Of a DNA stretch of 64,000 nt, positions 7,680 through 17,362 are shown one piece after another. Positions within the stretch are counted from its first letter, which is position 1; each line of letters opens with the position of its first letter. This stretch comes from BP-464 sp963825415. GTDB taxonomy: Bacteria > Actinomycetota > Thermoleophilia > Solirubrobacterales > Solirubrobacteraceae. The stretch spans positions 496,001-560,000 of the forward strand of contig CAWGTD010000003.1 in NCBI GenBank assembly GCA_963825415.1. The letters run 5' to 3'. Position numbers and translations under genes: made by a program. A model generated the notes under the pieces. That model had not been told where the DNA came from, searched no databases, and saw only the letters and a program-made list of their open reading frames with translations.

Positions 7680-7683
<4 letters not shown>
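7299..7683 (-). CDS. RidA-family deaminase/hydrolase, frameshifted
   Basis: The likely start is TTG 7683, which overlaps the purH stop as TTGA; no other in-frame start is near. The N-terminal half (SRAVRAGSLVFVAGCTAVGP, then QMLQACRNVEAALT) and the C-terminal half (AELVQTRMYVTDIARWEEVG, then LIDPRMLVEVEAVA) are two adjacent pieces of one RidA-like fold in different frames. Removing one base between about 7480 and 7500 gives 127 residues, the normal family length. RidA proteins hydrolyse reactive enamine/imine intermediates. The IDPRMLVEVEA phrase carries the arginine region but belongs to a Rid subgroup other than archetypal RidA. Confidence 0.75.
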
Positions 7684-9282
<1,599 letters not shown>

Positions 9283-9338
9283 AGACGGCGGGCCAGAAGG
9301 GAAAGCCTCCGGCGAGCAGACCGACCAAGGGAGCCGCG

Positions 9339-9560
9339 ATGCAGGCCGACGCCAAGAACGATCCCGAGCAGGCCATGGAGCGCACCGCCGACGAGCTCGA
9401 AGAGCGCGTCGAGAGCATCGGCGACGACCTCGACGAGGCCAAGAAGCAGCTGCGCACGCGTGCGCAGGAGGCCACCGGAGAGGACGAGGGCGGCAAGCCC
9501 GACGACGCCCCGGACGACGAGCCCGACGACGCGGCCGACGCCGCGGACGACGCGGCCTAG
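9339..9560 (+). CDS. Small acidic protein, unknown function
   Basis: 73 residues, preceded by a GGGAG ribosome-binding site 7 bases before ATG 9339. Residues 11-45 are strongly helical and charged (AMERTADELEERVESIGDDL then EAKKQLRTRAQEA), so a coiled coil is likely. The last 25 residues are almost only D, E, P, A and G. It sits as an isolated plus-strand gene between purH and purN, and its stop overlaps the purN stop by 4 bases. It recalls small stress-type proteins of the CsbD kind, but with no motif to confirm this I leave it unnamed. Confidence 0.6.
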   Translation: MQADAKNDPEQAMERTADELEERVESIGDDLDEAKKQLRTRAQEATGEDEGGKPDDAPDDEPDDAADAADDAA

Positions 9561-10165
9561 CCGGGGTCGACGACCAGGCGCCGCGGGTTCGCGGGGTCGC
9601 GGCGCACCGCCCCGCGGGCCATGAGCCTCACCGCCTCGGGCAGCAGCCGGTGCTCGAGCGGGCGCAGCAGGTCGTGGACGGCCTCGGGATCCGTCGCCCC
9701 CTGGATCTCGATCGCCGCCTGGAGGATCACCGATCCGGTGTCGACGCCCTCGTCGACGAGGTGGACGGTGACGCCGAAGACCTTCACGCCGTAGTCGACG
9801 GCCTGGCGGATCACGTCGAGCCCCGGGAAGGCGGGCAACAGCGCCGGGTGGACGTTGACGACCCGGTCGGGGAAGCGCTTCAGGAAGGCAGGGTCGAGCA
9901 GCTGCGTGTAGCCCGCCGACACGACCAGCTCGACGCCCAGCTCCTCGAGCCAGTCGGCCATCGCGGCGTCGCGCTCCACACGGTCGCCGTAGTCCCCGCG
10001 CGCGAACACCGCCGTCTGCACCCCCGCCGAGCGCGCGCGGTCGAGCGCGGGAGCATCGGCCTTGTCGGACGCGACGGCGACGATCTCGACCTCGTTGCCG
10101 TGCACGGTGTCGAGCAGGGCCTGGAGGTTCGTGCCCGCCCCAGAAGCCAGGACGCCAACCCTCAT
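9557..10165 (-). CDS. purN: Phosphoribosylglycinamide formyltransferase
   Basis: 202 residues. It transfers formyl from 10-formyl-THF to GAR, the third step of purine synthesis. The start shows VLASGAGTNLQALLD (phosphate-binding loop) and the active site shows VVNVHPALLPAFPG with the catalytic N-x-H pair. HLVDEGVDTGSVI carries the catalytic aspartate (D of VDEGVDTG). The ATG at 10165 overlaps the recQ stop (ATGA), an odd partner suggesting translational coupling to a DNA helicase. Length is normal and the frame is intact. Confidence 0.95.
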   Translation of the reverse strand: MRVGVLASGAGTNLQALLDTVHGNEVEIVAVASDKADAPALDRARSAGVQTAVFARGDYGDRVERDAAMADWLEELGVELVVSAGYTQLLDPAFLKRFPDRVVNVHPALLPAFPGLDVIRQAVDYGVKVFGVTVHLVDEGVDTGSVILQAAIEIQGATDPEAVHDLLRPLEHRLLPEAVRLMARGAVRRDPANPRRLVVDPG

Positions 10166-11929
10166 ACGCGCGCGAGCTTGGGGTACGCGCCACCGGTGGA
10201 GCGCAGGCGCCCGGCCGTGATGAGGCCGTCAACGCGCCCGAGCACCTCGTCGGCGGTCAGGTGGTCGAAGCTGCCGTAGGTCGGCAGGCCGTCGTAGCTG
10301 TTGTCCAGCAGCTTGCGCGACCGCCCGCCCCGCAGGATCTCGACGACCCGCGTGCGCCCGCAGGCGGGCTGCGCGGCCTCGACCGTCTCGATGATCGCGC
10401 TGTCGAGGTCGCCCACCGGCGCACCGTTCGCCGCAGGCCGCGACCGGCCCGCGGCGGGATCGGGCATCGCGCCAAGCAGGGCCGGAGTCGCAGATGTCGC
10501 AGCACAGGACCTCCGGCGCGGGCGCCGCGCGGTCGCCGAAGTGGTTGAGGATCGCGGCCCGCCGACACGTCTCGCCCTCGACGTAGGACCACACCGAGCG
10601 GTACTGGCGCCAGCGGCCGCGCGAAGCCTCGGCCGCCAGCGCGCGACACCGCGATCGAGCCGCGCCGTCGAACGCGGCGAGGATCCGGCCGCGGAGACGG
10701 TCCACCGGCGCGGGCGCCGGCTGGACCACGCCGGCCTGCGCGAGGTGGCCGATCACGGCCTTGACCCGCTCCTCCTCGTCGTGATCGGAGGCGAGCTCCC
10801 CCAGCCAGACGTCGTACCGACCATCGGCTCCGCGCAGCGCCAGCGCGCCCGCCACCCTCGCCACAAGCGCGTCGTCGACCTCCGCGCGCTGGATGAAGAA
10901 CACGTGCAGGCCCTTGTCGCGGCCCTCGGCGAACAGCAGCGCCCGGGCCGGCGCGCCATCGCGCCCCGCGCGCCCGGCCTCCTGGTAGTAGGCCTCCAGC
11001 GAGCCGGGGACGCTCTCGTGCACGACGGTGCGCACGTCGGCCTTGTCGACCCCCATGCCGAACGCGTTGGTCGCCACCACGACGTCGACCTCGCCGGACA
11101 TGAAGCGCCGCTGGGCGACGGCGCGCGCCTCGCGCCCCAGCCCCGCGTGGTAGCCGAGCACCTCGCGCCCCAGCGCGTCGGCCAGGAACTCGGCCAGCCG
11201 GTCGACCCCGGCGCGCGTGCCCGCGTAGACGATCGCCGGCAACGCGCCCGGCTCGGCGAGCGCGGCCGCGAGCCGCCGGTGCTTGGCCGCCTTGGTCTTA
11301 CACCGCGCGACCGCGAACGACAGGTTGGGCCGGTCGAACCCTGTGGTCACCAGCACCGGGTCGCGCAGGCCCAGCCGGCGCTCGATGTCGCGCGCGACCG
11401 CGGGCGTCGCCGTCGCCGTCGACGCCACGATCGCCGCGGCTCCGAGATGCCGCGCGGCGTCGGCGAGCCTGAAGTAGTCGGGCCGGAAGTCGTGCCCCCA
11501 CTGCGACACGCAGTGCGCCTCGTCGACGACGAACAGCCCCACCCTGCCGCGCACCGCGTCCAGGAACCCGGGCGAGCCGAAGCGCTCCGGCGCGACGTAG
11601 AGCAGGCGCAGCTCCCCGCTCGCGGCCGCGGCGAGCGCCGCCGAATTCGTGGCCGCGTCGCGCTGCGCGTTGACCAAGGCGACCTTGCCTGGCGCGACGG
11701 AGGCCAGCGCCTCGACCTGGTCCTGCATCAGCGACACCAGCGGCGAGACGACCAAGGTCAGGTCGGAGCGCATCAGCGCCGGGAGCTGGTAGCACAGCGA
11801 CTTCCCGGCCCCCGTGGGCATGACCACGAGCACGTCGCGGCCCGCGCACGCCGCTCGAACAGCCTCCTCCTGGCCGCGGCGAAAGGCGGCGAAACCGAAG
11901 TGCTGCTGCAGTGCGGCGTGGGGGTCCAT
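10162..11929 (-). CDS. recQ: ATP-dependent DNA helicase RecQ, frameshifted near the zinc-binding domain
   Basis: It starts at ATG 11929 (MDPHAALQQHFGFAAFRRGQ, a Q-motif). Helicase motifs follow in order: VVMPTGAGKSLCYQLPAL (I), FVVDEAHCVSQWGHDFRPDY (II, DEAH), STATATP (III), then VVATNAFGMGVDKADVR and QEAGRAGRDG (V, VI). The RQC zinc cysteines are visible as CRRAAILNHFGD and CCDIC. Just after CCDIC, near 10470-10490, the frame changes. The remaining 100 residues (AIIETVEAAQPACGRTRVVE, GGRSRKLLDNSYDGLPTYG) continue the RQC/winged-helix region. One base removed gives 588 residues. It unwinds DNA in recombination and fork repair. Confidence 0.9.
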
Positions 11930-11985
11930 GACGGCGCCCGACCATAGCGGCGCGCCCGGAGGATTTGACCGCGTTCGGGGCCGCC

Positions 11986-12756
11986 TTACGCAGACTCGTT
12001 GCGAACCCGGCGCTCCCACATCTGCACCACGCCCAGCTCGCGGTAGCCGAGGCGCGCGTACACCGGCGCTCCGGCCGCCGTCGCCTCCAGCGTGGTGGTC
12101 GTGCACCCGCGCTCGCGCGCCTCGTACAGCGCCAGCCGCAGGAGCTCGCCGGCGAGCCCTCGGCGCTGGGCCTCGGGCCGCGTGGCGACGAGCTGGACGT
12201 AGGCATCGCCGTCCACGTCGAGGATCACGACGGTGCACGCCGGGCGCCCGTCCAACCGCGCGAGGTGGGGCCGCGCCTCCAGCCGCTCGAGCGCCGGGCC
12301 GAAGTACTCGCCACCCGACGACCCGTAGTAGGCGGCCTCGTTGACCTCCGCGATGTCGAGCCATGTCGGGTCGGCGTCGCGCTCGAGCTCGGCTCGCGGC
12401 TCGAGGTCCATGTCGTCGAGCACCGCGCCCATGTCGCGCGGCACGCCGTCGAGCCGGTGCCCGGCCGCTTCGAGAGCCCCCGCCGCATCGCGGTCGGCAT
12501 CGGGTACCCACACGGTCCACGCCTCGATGCCGGCCTCGGCGAACCGCCTGCCAAGCGCGTCGAGCGAGCCGAGCAGCGCGCCGGTATCGGTGTATGCGAC
12601 GCCGTTGACGATCGAACGGTCGGCCCGGGCGGGGACGATCGAGCCGCGAACCCCTTCGAGCTCGATCACCTCGGCACCGTCGGACGCGCGACCGAGCACC
12701 GAGAGCCACGCCGTCTGCGACGCGACCCGGCGAGCGCGGAGCGCCGCGTCGTCCAC
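11986..12756 (-). CDS. GNAT-family N-acetyltransferase
   Basis: 256 residues from GTG 12756, which follows the purF stop by 2 bases. The C-terminal half is a GNAT domain: CTVVILDVDGDAYVQLVATR, then PEAQRRGLAGELLRLALYEA (motif A, the acetyl-CoA pyrophosphate loop RRGLAG), and TTTLEATAAGAPVYARLGYR (motif B). The N-terminal half resembles the divergent first domain of two-domain GNATs and lacks a CoA loop. The acceptor is unknown. It lies between purF and recQ in the same direction and is probably co-transcribed with them. Confidence 0.8.
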   Translation of the reverse strand: MDDAALRARRVASQTAWLSVLGRASDGAEVIELEGVRGSIVPARADRSIVNGVAYTDTGALLGSLDALGRRFAEAGIEAWTVWVPDADRDAAGALEAAGHRLDGVPRDMGAVLDDMDLEPRAELERDADPTWLDIAEVNEAAYYGSSGGEYFGPALERLEARPHLARLDGRPACTVVILDVDGDAYVQLVATRPEAQRRGLAGELLRLALYEARERGCTTTTLEATAAGAPVYARLGYRELGVVQMWERRVRNESA

Positions 12757-12758
12757 GG

Positions 12759-14210
12759 CTACGCCCGAACGAGAGGCAGCTCGAGGGCGAACTTGCCGTC
12801 GCCCTCGGCCGTGGCCAGCGGGTATTCGCCCGAGAAGCAGGCGTCGCAGTGCTCCTCGCGAGAGCCGCCGATCGCCTCGTAGACGCCGGCCAGCGACAGG
12901 TAGGCGAGCGTGTCGCACCCCAGCTCGGCGGCGACCTCGTCGACCGTGCGGCCGTGAGCGATCATCTCCTCGCGCGTCGACATGTCGATGCCGTAGTGGC
13001 ACGGGTGCTTGATCGGCGGCGCGCTGATGCGCATGTGCACCTCGCGCGCCCCGGCGTCGCGCAGCATCTGCACGATCTGGCGCGTCGTGTTGCCGCGGAC
13101 GATCGAATCGTCGACGACCACCAGCGACTTGCCGCCGACGATCTCCGGCAGCGGGTTGAACTTCAGCCGCAGGCCGTGCTTGCGCAGCTCCTGGCCGGGC
13201 TGGATGAACGTGCGGGCGACGTAGCGGTTCTTGACGAAGCCGTCGTCGGTCGGCAGCCCGCTCCCGCGCGCGTAGCCGCGGGCGGCGGCGTTGCCCGAGT
13301 CCGGCACGGCGATGACGAGGTCCGCGCCCGGCGCGGGCGCCTCGCGAGCCAGGGCCTCGCCCATCCGCCCGCGCGCGGCCTGCAGCGACTGGCCGCCCAT
13401 GATCGAGTCCGGCCGGGCGAAGTAGATGTATTCGAAGACGCAGAACGCGTGCCGGGTGCTCTCGACGCCCATGCGGGTGCCGATTCCCTTCTCGCTCAGC
13501 GAGACGATCTCGCCCGGCTGCACGTCGCGCAGCAGCTTCGCGCCGATGATGTCCAGGGCGCACGACTCGCTGGCCACGCAGTAGCGGTCCCCGAGCTGGC
13601 CGAGGACCAACGGGCGCAGCCCCGCCGGGTCGCGGAAGGCGACGACGCGGTCGCGGCTCATGACGACCGTCGAATACGCGCCCTCCAGGCGCGGCATGAT
13701 CGCGGCGACGGCGTCCTCGAGCTCCTCGGCCTCGTTGGTGGCCAGCAGGGCGGCGATGATCTCCGAGTCCGAGGTCGAGCGGAAGCCGACCCCGGCGTCG
13801 CGCAGCTCGGCATGCAGCTCGACCGCGTTGACCAGGTTGCCGTTGTGGGCCAGCGCGATCTCGCGGCGGTTGCCGCCGTCGCCGGCCGAGCGGTGGACCG
13901 GCTGGGAGTTCTCCCAGGCGCTCGATCCCGTTGTGGAGTAGCGGACGTGCCCGATCGCCACGTCGCCCGCCAACGTGCGGAGGTCGTGCTCGCTGAACAC
14001 CTGCGAGACGAGGCCCTGGTTGCGCAGGGTCATGATGTGCCCGCCGCGGTCGGCAGCGGCGATCCCGGCGGACTCCTGGCCGCGGTGCTGCAGGGCGTAT
14101 AGCGCGAAATACGCGAGACGCGAGACGTCGTGCTCGGGGCCGTAGACACCGAAGACGCCGCACTCGTCGCGAGGTCCGTCGCGCGGATCGAGGAGGTCGA
14201 GAGGCTGCAT
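12759..14210 (-). CDS. purF: Amidophosphoribosyltransferase
   Basis: First committed step of purine synthesis (PRPP + glutamine to phosphoribosylamine). ATG 14210 gives a 16-residue propeptide (MQPLDLLDPRDGPRDE) ending before CGVFGVYG, so Cys17 would become the N-terminal nucleophile of the Ntn glutaminase domain after cleavage, as in the Bacillus-type enzyme. Iron-sulfur cysteines are present (HAFCVFEY, KHPCHYGIDM, EEHCDACFSGEYP). The PRPP loop is KSLVVVDDSIVRGNTTRQIV. It is intact at 483 residues. It is divergent from the secreted beta-propeller gene, with about 80 bases between. Confidence 0.96.
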   Translation of the reverse strand: MQPLDLLDPRDGPRDECGVFGVYGPEHDVSRLAYFALYALQHRGQESAGIAAADRGGHIMTLRNQGLVSQVFSEHDLRTLAGDVAIGHVRYSTTGSSAWENSQPVHRSAGDGGNRREIALAHNGNLVNAVELHAELRDAGVGFRSTSDSEIIAALLATNEAEELEDAVAAIMPRLEGAYSTVVMSRDRVVAFRDPAGLRPLVLGQLGDRYCVASESCALDIIGAKLLRDVQPGEIVSLSEKGIGTRMGVESTRHAFCVFEYIYFARPDSIMGGQSLQAARGRMGEALAREAPAPGADLVIAVPDSGNAAARGYARGSGLPTDDGFVKNRYVARTFIQPGQELRKHGLRLKFNPLPEIVGGKSLVVVDDSIVRGNTTRQIVQMLRDAGAREVHMRISAPPIKHPCHYGIDMSTREEMIAHGRTVDEVAAELGCDTLAYLSLAGVYEAIGGSREEHCDACFSGEYPLATAEGDGKFALELPLVRA

Positions 14211-14292
14211 GGCAGCGGCTCGGTCGAGTCTAGCGGCGGGCCCGGCGACCGCCCCTGCGCAAGTTTGCCGCCCCGGATCCGTTGACGCCTTC

Positions 14293-15834
14293 ATGCGGAA
14301 GCTCACCCCAGCGGTCCTCGTCATCTTCGCCTGCCTGATCACGCCCGCCTTCGCGGGCCCGCCCGTTCCGGCGCTGCCCGGCAGCGAGCAGGAGGGCGTC
14401 GAGTTCCAGGGCAACATCCCGATCAACGGCTCGGTCGGCGCGAACTTCAAGAAGTACGCCGACGGCAAGACCTACATGTTCGTCACCGGCGCCGTCGGCG
14501 CCGCCAAGCTCGACCCGGGCCTTGCCGGCGGCATGAACTACGGCGGTCTGTGGGTCTACGACATCACGAGCGATCCCACCAACCCGGCGCTCGTCTCGCA
14601 CCTGCCGCTTCCGCACTACGAGAGCGAGGACGTCTCGATCGGCGGCAACCGCCTGCTGATCTCCGGCGACGGCACGCAGGGCGGCTCGCTGCTCAGCGTC
14701 ATCGACATCTCCGACCCGTCGCTCCCCAAGCCCGAGGGCATCATCCAGATGAGCACGTTCCTTGGCGAGGGCCACACGGCGACCTGCATCCAGGCCTGCC
14801 GTTACGTCTGGGTGGCCGGCAGCGACACGATCAAGGTCATCGACCTCGACGGCGCCTTCGACGTCGACGTGGCCCCGGGGACCGTCCCCAAGGTCAACGC
14901 CGAGAGCACGACGGTCGAGATCGGCGCGATGGAAAAGCAGCGCGAGTTCGGCTGGGCCGTCCACGACGTCCAGGTCGACGACGCCGGCTACGCGTGGGTG
15001 GTCGGCGGCGACGGCACGATCGGCTTCGACACGCGCCCCGACCACTACGGGCCGAGCAACCTGCTCAAGCCCGACGTCGTCGGCCGCACGGGTCCCGCCG
15101 CGCTGAACAGCGGCGGCTCCAGCGGCCTCGGCGACGACGCGTCGACCGTCAACGACTTCATCCACCACAACACGTTCCGCCCCAACGCCGACCAGTTCGT
15201 GCAGCGCGCGGCCGGCGACCTCACCGACCAGACGGTGCGGCCCGGCGAGAAGGTCCTCATCACCGAGGAGGACATCTGGTCGCGCACGACGTTGGGCACC
15301 ACCCGCGGCGGCTGCAAGACCCAGGGCTCCTTCCAGGTCTGGCAGGTCAAGAAGCTGCGGGCGACCAACGACGCCAACTCGACGGTCAAGTTCCGCGGGG
15401 ACTGGGTCACCGAGTACAACGGCCTGCTCGGCCAGGGACGCCTGCCCAGCGACGACGTCGTCGCCAGCGAGGGCTTCTGCTCGGCGCACTACTTCGACAC
15501 CCAGAAGGGCTCCGGCAACCTGACCGCCGTCGCCTGGTACGCGCAGGGCACGCGCCTGCTCGACACCTCCGACCCGGCGCACATCAAGCAGGTCGGCTAC
15601 TTCATGGCGCCGGACTCGACGGTGTGGGCGACCTACTTCTCGCCGACCGACCCGAGCGTCATCTACACGCTCGACCACGAGCGGGGCATCGACGTCCTGA
15701 AGATCACCCCGGGCGGCAGCGTCGCGCAGAACCGCGCGGTCCGCGCGCCGTTCCTGGACTCCTGGAAGAAGCTCTCGCCGAGCACGAGCGTGGCGGACAA
15801 GACGTTCGGCTGGGTCTGCCCGCTGGCGATCTAG
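14293..15834 (+). CDS. Secreted LVIVD-type beta-propeller protein
   Basis: 513 residues with a cleavable signal peptide (MRKLTPAVLVIFACLITPAF-AGPP). The body is repetitive beta structure with recurring phrases: GGLWVYDITSDPTNPALVSH, LLSVIDISDPSLPKPEGIIQ, TIKVIDLDGAF and TRLLDTSDPAHIKQVGYF. These fit LVIVD/YncE-like propellers found on bacterial surfaces. Cysteine pairs (TCIQACRYVW, GGCKTQ, GFCSAHYF) fit an exported protein. No enzymatic motif is visible. A similar secreted propeller gene follows after 25 bases, and the pair may form one transcript. Confidence 0.7.
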   Translation: MRKLTPAVLVIFACLITPAFAGPPVPALPGSEQEGVEFQGNIPINGSVGANFKKYADGKTYMFVTGAVGAAKLDPGLAGGMNYGGLWVYDITSDPTNPALVSHLPLPHYESEDVSIGGNRLLISGDGTQGGSLLSVIDISDPSLPKPEGIIQMSTFLGEGHTATCIQACRYVWVAGSDTIKVIDLDGAFDVDVAPGTVPKVNAESTTVEIGAMEKQREFGWAVHDVQVDDAGYAWVVGGDGTIGFDTRPDHYGPSNLLKPDVVGRTGPAALNSGGSSGLGDDASTVNDFIHHNTFRPNADQFVQRAAGDLTDQTVRPGEKVLITEEDIWSRTTLGTTRGGCKTQGSFQVWQVKKLRATNDANSTVKFRGDWVTEYNGLLGQGRLPSDDVVASEGFCSAHYFDTQKGSGNLTAVAWYAQGTRLLDTSDPAHIKQVGYFMAPDSTVWATYFSPTDPSVIYTLDHERGIDVLKITPGGSVAQNRAVRAPFLDSWKKLSPSTSVADKTFGWVCPLAI

Positions 15835-15859
15835 AGCGGCGCGCCATAGCCTGGGCGGC

Positions 15860-17362
15860 GTGGTCCGGCGATCGCTGAGCCTTGCCGCCCTGCTGGCTGC
15901 GCTCTCGCTGCCGGCCGTCGCTCGGGCAGACACGCTCGGCATCGTCACGAGCTGGGGCACCGGCGGCACCGCCAATGGCCAGTTCACGCTCGCCGCGGAC
16001 GTCGCTGTCGGGCCCAACGGCGACGTCTACACGATCGAGAACGGCGGCGGTGTGACCGACCGTGTCCAGCGTTTCGACGCGAACGGCACCTTCCTCGGCA
16101 GGGCGGGGTCGGAGGGGACGGCTGCGGGGCAGTTCACCCAGCCCACGTCGATCGCCGTCGGCGCCGACGGCGTCGTCTACGTGGTGGACACGTTCAGCGA
16201 ACGCGTCACACGGTTCAGCGCCGATTTGTCAGCGCTGGTCGGGGCGCCGTGGGGCTCTTCGGGCTCCGGCGCCGGGCAGTTCCGCAACCCCGAGGGCATC
16301 GCCGTAAGCGGGACCGACGTCGTGTACATCGCCGACCGGGCCAACAACCAGGTCGACCGCTACACCGCGAACGGCGCGCCCGTCGGCGAGTTCGGCGGGC
16401 CGGGGAACGCGAACAACCAGCTCAACCGCGTCATCGAGGTGGCGACCGACAGCACCGGCGACGCCTATGCGGTCGACCGCGACCACAGCCTGATCAAGCG
16501 GTTCAGCCCGACCGGCACGTACCTGCGGTCCTACGGCCTGGGTGCCGGCACCGCGCCCGGGCAGCTCGGGACCGCCAACGACGTCGCGGTCGACCGGGCG
16601 GGCAACGTGTTTGTTGCCGACCTCAGCAACTTCCGCATCGAGCAGTACGACAACACCGGCGACTTCATCGTCAGCTACGACCGCATCGGCAGCGGCGCGG
16701 GCCAGACCTTCCGGCCGGAGGGCCTCGCTTTCGGCCCCAGCGGGGACCTCTACATCGTCGACGCGTCGGGCAGCCGCATCGTGCGGACGCGGCCGGGAGC
16801 CCAGGGTGCGCTGCCCGCGCCGGTGGCGGGCAGCACCGGCAACGCCGCGGTCGTCTCGGGCACCGTGCTCGTCCAGCTGCCGGGGACCGGCAAGTTCGTC
16901 AAGCTCACCGACGCGACGGCGATCCCGGTCGGCAGCCAGCTCGACACCAAGCGCGGGACGCTGAAGCTGACCGTCGCGCTGCGGAGCACGGGCAAGACCG
17001 CATCCGCCCGGTTGTCGGGTGGGCGCTTCCTCTTCGGCCAGAAGCCCGGCAGCGGGCTGCTGCGCACCGACCTGACGCTGAAGGGCGGCAGCTTCGGCTC
17101 ATGTCCGAAGCGCGGGCGCGCAAGCGGAGCGCGGCGGCGGACGATCCGCTTCCTGACGGCCAAGGCGAGCGGCAAGTTCAACGTCATCGGCAAGAACTCC
17201 TCGGGCGTCGAGCGCGGGACCACCTGGACCACGCGCGACACCTGCGACGGCACGCTCACGAGCGTCAAGACCGGCTCGGTCTCCGTGCGCGACTTCGCCA
17301 AGCGCAAGACGGTGATCGTCCGCGCCGGCAAGAGCTATCTGGCCACCGGGCGCCGGCGCTAG
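15860..17362 (+). CDS. Secreted NHL-repeat beta-propeller protein with basic C-terminal domain
   Basis: 500 residues from GTG 15860. The signal peptide is MVRRSLSLAALLAALSLPAV-ARA. Residues about 28-320 contain six NHL-like repeats of the form GQFxxPxxIAVxxxGxVYVVD...RVxRF (for example GQFTQPTSIAVGADGVVYVV and GQFRNPEGIAVSGTDVVYIA). Residues 340-500 are a different, lysine/arginine-rich beta domain (TGKFVKLTDATAIPVG and later SGKFNVIGKNSS) seen as a C-terminal module in many secreted actinobacterial proteins. It is probably an extracellular binding protein. Its stop overlaps the convergent purL stop by 4 bases. Confidence 0.75.
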   Translation: MVRRSLSLAALLAALSLPAVARADTLGIVTSWGTGGTANGQFTLAADVAVGPNGDVYTIENGGGVTDRVQRFDANGTFLGRAGSEGTAAGQFTQPTSIAVGADGVVYVVDTFSERVTRFSADLSALVGAPWGSSGSGAGQFRNPEGIAVSGTDVVYIADRANNQVDRYTANGAPVGEFGGPGNANNQLNRVIEVATDSTGDAYAVDRDHSLIKRFSPTGTYLRSYGLGAGTAPGQLGTANDVAVDRAGNVFVADLSNFRIEQYDNTGDFIVSYDRIGSGAGQTFRPEGLAFGPSGDLYIVDASGSRIVRTRPGAQGALPAPVAGSTGNAAVVSGTVLVQLPGTGKFVKLTDATAIPVGSQLDTKRGTLKLTVALRSTGKTASARLSGGRFLFGQKPGSGLLRTDLTLKGGSFGSCPKRGRASGARRRTIRFLTAKASGKFNVIGKNSSGVERGTTWTTRDTCDGTLTSVKTGSVSVRDFAKRKTVIVRAGKSYLATGRRR

